A stretch of 43,954 nucleotides of DNA from a virus. The position numbers and the translations under genes were made by a program. Shown piece by piece: positions 39,584 to 43,954 of this stretch (the stretch's first letter is position 1; every line of letters starts with the position of its first letter). The DNA is taken from the IMG/VR virus record IMGVR_UViG_3300046492_000329, positions 1 through 43,954 of that record, one strand, 5' to 3'. The notes under the pieces were generated by a model. That model was not told the origin of the DNA. It was given only the letters and a program-made list of their open reading frames with translations, and ran no database searches.

Positions 39584-40102
39584 GTGAGCAGGCATCATCC
39601 CCAGCCGCGCGCCGCCGGCCGCCGCAAGAGCCGGCGCTGGCGCATCTTCTTCCGCGAGCGCCGCAGCGGTTTTGACCGGCGCTCCCGGGCTGTGGATCTG
39701 CCCAGCTCGAGCGCGCGCTACGTATACGCAACCCAACCCTTGCCGGCCGCGCCGGCACCCTACCTGGAGACCACGATGAAGAATATCTTCGCCCCTGCTG
39801 CCGAGATCGTGCTGGCCGCGCTGCTGCTCGCGGCGGCGGTCTACCTGGCCCTGCTCACGCCCGGCATCCGAATCGCGCCGTTCGACCTGCCGGGCGAGAT
39901 GTCCGTCCTCCAGTGGCCGCGCCAGATGCTCGCGTTGGCTTGCGGATTCTTCGGCTTGCGGTTCGCGTTCGGATCGTGGGGCGGCTATCCGGAGCTGCGG
40001 CCGGCGCTGGTCGGCGTGATCGTGCTGGTGCAGGCGCCGGTGTGGTGGACGGTCGGCGAGGAAGCGGCGAAAGCTATCGAGAAAGCATGGATGTGGCTAT
40101 GA
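39584..40102 (+). CDS. Membrane protein with a basic N-terminal motif
   Basis: The protein has 172 residues if GTG 39584 is used (GGAG 9 bases upstream); ATG 39776, also with GGAG, would give 108. The first part is Arg-rich with WRIFFRERRSGFDRR. I recall this kind of motif from other small proteobacterial proteins, which favours the longer form. Membrane helices lie at about 71-90, 112-128 and 139-152 of the long form. It may be an early membrane-acting or exclusion protein; the function is unknown. Confidence 0.6.
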   Translation: MSRHHPQPRAAGRRKSRRWRIFFRERRSGFDRRSRAVDLPSSSARYVYATQPLPAAPAPYLETTMKNIFAPAAEIVLAALLLAAAVYLALLTPGIRIAPFDLPGEMSVLQWPRQMLALACGFFGLRFAFGSWGGYPELRPALVGVIVLVQAPVWWTVGEEAAKAIEKAWMWL

Positions 40103-40350
40103 CCGGCCCAGTCCCCAATGCCCAGGACGAGCCGCTCGATCCTGAATCATTCAAACACCAGTACCGGCTACTGAAGTCCGCGCACTGCTGCAGGCCTGTG
40201 ATCTACCACGGGCTCAACCAGTTCATCCACAGCCTGACGCTGCACCAGGACGGCGGCCGGGTCGCGATGACGGTCTACCTGGCCGGCATCACCGGCGGGA
40301 TCGAAAGCAGCGAAGTTCAAATCAAGGGCACCACTTCAAATGAGGAATGA
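40099..40350 (+). CDS. Small early protein, hypothetical
   Basis: The protein has 83 residues from the ATG at 40099, which overlaps the previous stop (ATGA); an ATG at 40087 would add four residues. QYRLLKSAHCCRPVIYHGLN and RVAMTVYLAGITGGIESSE are the most ordered parts. No domain is recognised. It is a typical accessory gene of the rightward operon. Confidence 0.68.
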   Translation: MTGPVPNAQDEPLDPESFKHQYRLLKSAHCCRPVIYHGLNQFIHSLTLHQDGGRVAMTVYLAGITGGIESSEVQIKGTTSNEE

Positions 40351-40354
40351 CACC

Positions 40355-41035
40355 ATGAGCACTACCACCACAACTGTCGCGACCGAGGTACCGAAGTGTG
40401 CGGAATGCGACGGCCACGGCACATTGGGACTGCAGCTCCTGCCGTGCTTCGACTGCAAGGGGACCGGGCGCGCTACCCTTCCCCAGCAGCCGACCGACTT
40501 CGCCGCCTGGCTGGCCCGGGTCCCTGAGCTGGGTGGCTTCTCCATTGGCGCCAAGGGGTGGCTGGTGTGGAGCGCGGCCCAGCAAGCCGCTGCCCACCCT
40601 GCACCGACAGCGCAAGCCGCCCCGAGCGCGCCGGTCGGCAGCTACGTGCTGATGCCTACGGGTCTAACCGCCGAGAACGGCGCAAAGGCCGAGCTGTCGG
40701 GCGAGTTTTCTGAATCGCTGACGGTCAAGCGCCATGAGTGCGAGGGCGTGGGTGAAGTCGATGACGGCTACGAGTGCGCCGAATGCAAGGGCGAAGGAAC
40801 AGTTGAGCAGCCAGTAATGGTCGAGTGGGACACCATCAAGCGCATCTATGCTCGCGCCGTTGCGCTTCTCGGCGCCCCTACTAGCACAGACAGCGCCGCA
40901 CCGACCCGCGAAGCCGTGAGCGAAATGCTGCACCGCGCGCTGGACCGGGCTGGTATTCACGTCGCGCGCACGCTGGTCGACGAGTACTTCACAGACGAGT
41001 GGAACAAGGGCGCCAAGGAAGGTGGTGTAGCGTGA
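40355..41035 (+). CDS. DnaJ-like zinc-finger phage protein
   Basis: The protein has 226 residues. The N-terminus has paired CxxCxGxG-type motifs (CAECDGHG and CFDCKGTG), and a second set follows near 125-145 (CEGVGEV and CAECKGEG), like half of a DnaJ cysteine-rich domain. The C-terminus is helical (REAVSEMLHRALDRAGIHVARTLVDEYF). No J domain is present. It may bind unfolded protein or nucleic acid. Start 40355 is favoured over the in-frame ATG at 40340. Confidence 0.75.
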   Translation: MSTTTTTVATEVPKCAECDGHGTLGLQLLPCFDCKGTGRATLPQQPTDFAAWLARVPELGGFSIGAKGWLVWSAAQQAAAHPAPTAQAAPSAPVGSYVLMPTGLTAENGAKAELSGEFSESLTVKRHECEGVGEVDDGYECAECKGEGTVEQPVMVEWDTIKRIYARAVALLGAPTSTDSAAPTREAVSEMLHRALDRAGIHVARTLVDEYFTDEWNKGAKEGGVA

Positions 41036-41331
41036 TCCCGCAAATGACAGACCCGTTGGGCCGTCACTGGCGCCAGCCTGCCGACATCCGCGAAGCGCCG
41101 ATGGATGAGACCCATGTTCTGCTGACTCCGCGCCAGGTCGCCGGCTTGCCCGAGCACTCCAGCAGCTACCCATCCGGCACGTACGACGGCAAGTGCTGGA
41201 AGCGCGAAGGCGAGGACTGCTGGTATCTGTGCTGGTATCAGCCGCACCCGACGCCGGGAAAAATCGGCATCGGACACCGCATCATCCTGGAGGTCGAGGC
41301 ACCCCAAGCAGAGAAGGAGAGCGACAAGTGA
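41032..41331 (+). CDS. Conserved small phage protein
   Basis: The protein has 99 residues. The GTG start at 41032 overlaps the previous stop (GTGA). The text TDPLGRHWRQPADIREAPMDE, VLLTPRQVAGLPEHSSSYPSG and GKCWKREGEDCWYLCWY is a pattern I associate with small accessory proteins of Burkholderiales phages. It is Trp/Cys-rich. No function is known. Confidence 0.75.
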   Translation: MIPQMTDPLGRHWRQPADIREAPMDETHVLLTPRQVAGLPEHSSSYPSGTYDGKCWKREGEDCWYLCWYQPHPTPGKIGIGHRIILEVEAPQAEKESDK

Positions 41332-41852
41332 GCATCTTATCTAAACTTCTGGCGCGGCCTGCTGTCGCCGACTGGCTGATCCGACGGGCGCAGCGGACGC
41401 CCTACTTCCACCTGGTCGGCGCCGACGGCACGGTCTACATGGAGCGCTACTGGCTGTTCAATCCGTACCCGCCGAAGAACGATGGGGCCGGTCGCCGCTG
41501 GGGCGACTGGCTGCCGTCCGTACGCCTGCACAAGATCATGCGCGAAGACCTGGACCCGCACATGCACGACCACCCGTGGAACGCGCGCACGTTCATCCTG
41601 CGCGGGTGGTACGAGGAACTGCGCCGCGAGGTCATTGAAGGCGAACGGCTCGACCACGTCATCGATGTGCTGCGCGTGCGACGCCCAAGCGACACGGCGC
41701 GCCTGCGCTTCGGCGAGTACCACCGCATCACCGAGGTGTCGCCTGGGGGCGTGTGGACGTTGTTCATCACCTGGCGCAAGCGCGGCACGTGGGGGTTCCT
41801 GGTCAACGGCCGCAAGGTGCCGTGGCGCGAGTACCTGGGAGTCGACAATTGA
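41328..41852 (+). CDS. Cupin-like metal-binding phage protein
   Basis: The protein has 174 residues. The GTG start at 41328 (AAGGAGA upstream) overlaps the previous stop. The central motif DPHMHDHPWNARTFILRGWYEE carries the H-x-H-x-W set of a small cupin metal site, followed by GEYHRITEVSPGGVWTLFITW with a third His. Such proteins occur in phage accessory regions with unknown substrates. The 157 bases after it (41853-42009) hold no gene I can support. Confidence 0.72.
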   Translation: MSILSKLLARPAVADWLIRRAQRTPYFHLVGADGTVYMERYWLFNPYPPKNDGAGRRWGDWLPSVRLHKIMREDLDPHMHDHPWNARTFILRGWYEELRREVIEGERLDHVIDVLRVRRPSDTARLRFGEYHRITEVSPGGVWTLFITWRKRGTWGFLVNGRKVPWREYLGVDN

Positions 41853-42009
41853 GCCCCCTGGCCTCCGCGCAGATCCTGCTGCGCCCTGAGATGCTGCCCA
41901 ACCCGGCAATGCTCCTGCACTTTTGGCTGACGCCCTGGTGGTGGCTGCTGCCGCCGGCCTCCGATCGCCGCGAACCGTCGGGCCGCGGCGACGCGCGATC
42001 CCGACGCGC

Positions 42010-42051
42010 GTCAAGTATTCACTTGACGATATGTTTAGTGGATACTAAACT
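42010..42051 (+). promoter_or_regulatory. Excisionase promoter with both operator types
   Basis: TTGACG (42023-42028), 17 bases and TAAACT (42046-42051) form the promoter. Perfect GTCAAG-N6-CTTGAC (42010-42027) covers the -35 and perfect GTTTAG-N6-CTAAAC (42033-42050) covers the -10. This is the cleanest copy of the paired operator arrangement and puts xis under the same repressor as the lytic operons. Confidence 0.87.
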
Positions 42052-42084
42052 GAATGCATCTGATCGAGTGCCCTGGGGCTGTGC

Positions 42085-42324
42085 ATGACCAAGCTGTTTC
42101 TAGACCTGAAAGAAGTTGCTGACACGACCACGCTGGGCGAAGCGACCGTCCAGCGCCTGGTGCGCGAGCACGCCTTCCCGCAGCCGCGGCAGATTTCCGG
42201 AAAACGGGTCGGCTGGCTGTTCAGGGAGGTGCAGGAGTGGTGCGAGACCCGCCCAGTGTCGAACCAGTTGCCGCCTCCGAACACATCGCGCCGCGCCCCG
42301 AAGCAGCCGGCCACCGGCCTATGA
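42085..42324 (+). CDS. xis: AlpA-like excisionase/regulator
   Basis: The protein has 79 residues with a MerR-like helix-turn-helix of the AlpA family: LFLDLKEVADTTTLGEATVQRLVREHAFPQPRQISGKRVGWLFREVQEWCETR. AlpA-like proteins act as excisionases or activate integrase genes of P4-type elements. It is convergent with the integrase gene, overlapping it by 6 bases at their 3' ends. Its promoter carries the repressor operators, so excision should start only on induction. Confidence 0.88.
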   Translation: MTKLFLDLKEVADTTTLGEATVQRLVREHAFPQPRQISGKRVGWLFREVQEWCETRPVSNQLPPPNTSRRAPKQPATGL

Positions 42325-43605
42325 GGACCGCACCAGGTTCTCGTAGTGCTCGCTGAGCTTGCCCAGCCATTCCCGCCGCTCCTTGTCGTAGCGGTGCAAG
42401 TTGTAGACCCCCGCTATGCCCTTCGGCATGTGCCCCAGCACTGCCTCCGCAACTTCCTCACCACACCCCAGCGCCGCCAGCTGCGTACGCCCCGTTCGCC
42501 GCAGGTCGTGTGGCGCCCAGTGCGTCACCGGCAAGCGCGGCCGGACCATGTGTGGCCTGGTCTTGGCATACGGCTGGTGGAACCAGACTGCGACCCCGAC
42601 CGTCTTCTGCTCGACGTACCCGACCTTCCCCGGGGAGGGGAAGATGTAGCCCTGGCCGAACTGCTCACGCCGGCACAGCACCACCTCGCGTGCGCGGCCG
42701 ATCAGCGGCACCCGCAGGTCGGTGGCCTCTTCGAAGCGCGCGTTCTTGGTCTTGCTCTTCGGGATCACCCACCACAGGCCATCTGCTTCTTCGAATATCT
42801 CCGAGCCCTTCATTGCCATGATCTCGCTGCCGCGCGTGCACGTCCACAGGTACAGGGTCAGCGCATCCTTAATGGTGCGCGAGAAGTTCGGCAGCCAGCG
42901 GATAAGCTGGCCGATCTCGTCCGGCGTCAGCACGCGCTTGGCGGTGCCGATCGCGATGCCATCGCGGATATGTCCTTTGCTGCGCAGCTTGCCCCTCATG
43001 ATCTGGCGCCACCAGTTCGGGACGTCGGCGTCCAGCTTGCCTGAATCATGTCCATGGTCCCAGACAGCACCGAGCTCCCTCTTCAGCTTGGCCGCCTGGA
43101 CGGGGATATGGGCAAACGACTGGATGAGATCGTACGCCTGCACCCGGGTTACCTCGTGCGGCTCCAGCTCGGCGAACTCGCCCAACATGGTCGAAAACAT
43201 CCGCCGCACCTCCGCCGCTCCCTTTGGCGCACGGTTGCGGTCGACGTGGTCCCGCAGGTAGAGGTCACACAGGGAGCCGACGGTAAAGCGGTTCGCCGCC
43301 CGGGCGCGCGCCTGCTCCCTGGCCTCGCGCGCCTGCGTGCGTTCCGCGCGCTTCTCGTCGGCGGGATCACGGCCGTCCGCGCGCTGGGCGCGCAGCTGCT
43401 CCCACTCGACCGTGGCGGCCGCCAAGGACTTCTCCGGCCACTCGCCGATCTTCACCTGGCGCATCTTGCCGGTGGCCGGGCTCTTGTACCGGTAGATCCA
43501 CGACTTTGACGTCGTCGATGCCTCCAATCGAAGCCCGGGGCACTCGGAAATGATAAAGTGTCGCCCTGGCTCCAGTTGCTTTGCAGCTCTCGCATCAAAT
43601 TGCAT
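42319..43605 (-). CDS. int: P4-type tyrosine integrase
   Basis: The protein has 428 residues from the ATG at 43605. The frame runs to 43767 but the extra 54 residues are low quality and overlap arm sites. Residues 1-75 are the DUF4102-like N-terminal arm-binding domain, about 105-200 the core-binding domain, and 225-420 the catalytic domain with Arg258 (CTRGSE), His366-x-x-Arg369 (HDLRRTG), His392 (LGHMP) and Tyr401 (VYNLH). It recombines attP with the mutS site. Unlike most P4-type integrases it uses a protein-coding gene rather than a tRNA gene. Confidence 0.95.
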   Translation of the reverse strand: MQFDARAAKQLEPGRHFIISECPGLRLEASTTSKSWIYRYKSPATGKMRQVKIGEWPEKSLAAATVEWEQLRAQRADGRDPADEKRAERTQAREAREQARARAANRFTVGSLCDLYLRDHVDRNRAPKGAAEVRRMFSTMLGEFAELEPHEVTRVQAYDLIQSFAHIPVQAAKLKRELGAVWDHGHDSGKLDADVPNWWRQIMRGKLRSKGHIRDGIAIGTAKRVLTPDEIGQLIRWLPNFSRTIKDALTLYLWTCTRGSEIMAMKGSEIFEEADGLWWVIPKSKTKNARFEEATDLRVPLIGRAREVVLCRREQFGQGYIFPSPGKVGYVEQKTVGVAVWFHQPYAKTRPHMVRPRLPVTHWAPHDLRRTGRTQLAALGCGEEVAEAVLGHMPKGIAGVYNLHRYDKERREWLGKLSEHYENLVRSS

Positions 43606-43626
43606 AGTCCCTCGCAGCGTAACCTT

Positions 43627-43706
43627 GGCGTAGCTTTTCAGGTCGAACCTACGCCGGCAGGGAATTGTAGCGTAACTTTTTTCAGCGGCAATCAAAAAGC
43701 TACGCC
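43627..43706. promoter_or_regulatory. Right-arm integrase binding sites (four copies)
   Basis: AAGCTACGCC occurs on the minus strand at 43627-43636 and on the plus strand at 43697-43706. AACCTACGCC is at 43646-43655, and AAGTTACGCT on the minus strand at 43669-43678. With the two left-arm copies this gives six. The sites also cover the region where the integrase promoter must lie, so autoregulation is likely. Confidence 0.65.
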
Positions 43707-43723
43707 ATTTAGTGAAGTGTGGT

Positions 43724-43750
43724 GATGCGATATGATGCGATATGATGCCG
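43724..43750 (+). promoter_or_regulatory. Tandem 10-bp repeats with possible -10 boxes for mutS
   Basis: GATGCGATAT is repeated at 43724-43733 and 43734-43743, followed by a partial copy. Each repeat junction makes TATGAT (43731-43736 and 43741-43746), a good -10 hexamer, 47 and 37 bases before the new mutS ATG. No clear -35 is seen. This is the only promoter-like feature I see between the integrase and mutS. Confidence 0.4.
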
Positions 43751-43783
43751 ATCAGCGAGCACAGCAAAAGCGTGAAAACATAG

Positions 43784-43954
43784 ATGAATCAAGGCGTTAG
43801 GCAAAATATGCCGTTAGATCAAGAGCTTACAGGAAGCGAAAAAAGCAAGCATACCCCGATGATGCAACAATATTTGCGCATCAAAGGGGAGTACCCGACG
43901 ATGCTCGTTTTCTACCGGATGGGCGACTTCTACGAGCTGTTCTTCGAGGACGCC
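43784..43954 (+). CDS. mutS: mutS with phage-supplied 5' end (partial, runs off window)
   Basis: 57 codons are visible. The ATG at 43784 opens [20 protein letters not shown] from phage DNA, then joins in frame to [19 protein letters not shown] and the MutS domain I motif [11 protein letters not shown]. Phe49-Tyr50-Glu51 is the conserved mismatch-wedging F-x-E. MutS recognises mispairs and starts methyl-directed repair. A second in-frame ATG (43808), with TAGG upstream, would give a 19-residue leader before the core junction. The phage-derived leader is AT-rich compared with the host codons. Confidence 0.93.
   Translation, partial: MNQGVRQNMPLDQELTGSEKSKHTPMMQQYLRIKGEYPTMLVFYRMGDFYELFFEDA
43847..43866 (+). 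other. attR (right attachment site)
   Basis: AAGCATACCCCGATGATGCA matches attL at 18 of 20 bases; 43856-43866 is the identical 11-bp core. The bases to its left are phage DNA and code for the new MutS N-terminus; those to its right are host mutS. The frame is continuous across the site. Confidence 0.9.

Larger units (their letters stand above)
112..43866. mobile_element. Complete lambda-like siphovirus prophage integrated in mutS
   Basis: The element is bounded by an 11-bp identical core (CCGATGATGCA) at 112-122 and 43856-43866. It carries every module expected of an intact temperate siphovirus: integrase, excisionase, repressor and Cro, replication, terminase, portal, capsid, tail tube, tape measure, tail tip and lysis. 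I saw no transposon insertions and no broken structural genes, so it may be inducible. Head genes follow lambda order (Nu1, A, W-like, B, C/Nu3, D-like, E, FII-like). The replication module is of the primase-helicase type and the integrase is P4-like, so the genome is mosaic. Completeness is read from gene content only. Confidence 0.95.

Noticed and set aside
41849-42088. TTG-started frame with a Trp-rich hydrophobic stretch (LLHFWLTPWWWLLPP)
   Set aside because: It runs straight through the xis promoter and operators and has no ribosome site. The hydrophobic part alone is too little to support a gene.
43722-43750. Tandem GATGCGATAT repeats as a CRISPR or iteron array
   Set aside because: Only two full copies with no spacers. 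They are better read as a small regulatory repeat upstream of mutS.
43606-43767. 54-codon N-terminal extension of the integrase
   Set aside because: The extension covers four arm-type sites and has poor composition; MQFDARAAKQLEPG at 43605 is the usual start of this integrase type.

Overview
The window holds one complete, lambda-like temperate prophage (about 43.7 kb, 112-43866) inserted in the 5' end of the mutS gene of a GC-rich bacterium. The host is most likely a betaproteobacterium of the Burkholderiales, possibly Oxalobacteraceae. That placement is inferred from the MutS N-terminus, the base composition and the phage gene families; no rRNA or other taxonomic marker is present. The first 25 codons of mutS lie at the left edge (from 46), and mutS resumes at the right edge. 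Both junctions share an 11-bp identical core inside a 20-bp near-identical repeat. At the right junction the prophage supplies a new ATG and about 21 new codons, joined in frame to the conserved MutS mismatch-recognition domain, so mutS is re-headed rather than simply interrupted.

Left to right. (1) 142-1781 is a moron region. It has a small hypothetical gene on the minus strand and a plus-strand group that includes a Rap1a/Tai-type immunity protein and a Tae4-type peptidoglycan amidase. This is a type VI secretion effector/immunity pair carried by a phage. (2) 1781-3176 is the lysis cassette: Rz, embedded Rz1, a glucosaminidase-type endolysin and a holin. (3) 3266-19004 is a siphovirus tail module with tail-tip and fibre proteins, an SGNH esterase, a 1768-residue tape measure protein, tail assembly chaperones joined by a -1 frameshift, and the tail tube protein. 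(4) 19004-27038 is the head and packaging module in lambda order: connector, capsid, decoration, protease/scaffold, portal, gpW-like protein, a Mor-like activator, and large and small terminase subunits. It is preceded by a repeat-rich candidate cos region. (5) 27261-31788 holds two accessory genes, an iteron-filled large inverted repeat (candidate origin) and a TOPRIM-primase/SF3-helicase. All of this reads leftward, probably as one long early-late transcript from the cro promoter.

(6) 31788-34340 is the immunity region: a CII-like gene, a Cro/YdaS-like gene, a short CI-like repressor and the divergent operator region between them. A small antisense gene, an Arc-like ribbon-helix-helix gene, a zinc-ribbon membrane protein and a terminator follow. 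(7) 34350-42060 is a rightward early operon of small phage proteins, a DUF2303 protein, a cytosine-C5 methyltransferase with repeats in its recognition region, a stand-alone degenerate copy of the SF3 helicase domain, and further accessory proteins. (8) 42010-43706 holds an AlpA-like excisionase gene, the convergent P4-type integrase gene and arm-type integrase sites.

Three features tie the genes together. The cro, cI, rightward-early and xis promoters share two 6-6-6 operator types (GTTTAG-N6-CTAAAC and GTCAAG-N6-CTTGAC) placed over the -10 and -35 elements, which suggests one repressor regulon that includes excision. Six copies of a 10-bp motif in the two prophage arms fit integrase arm sites. 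The host mutS promoter, outside the window, should now read into the prophage's effector/immunity genes, while mutS depends on phage-supplied upstream DNA.
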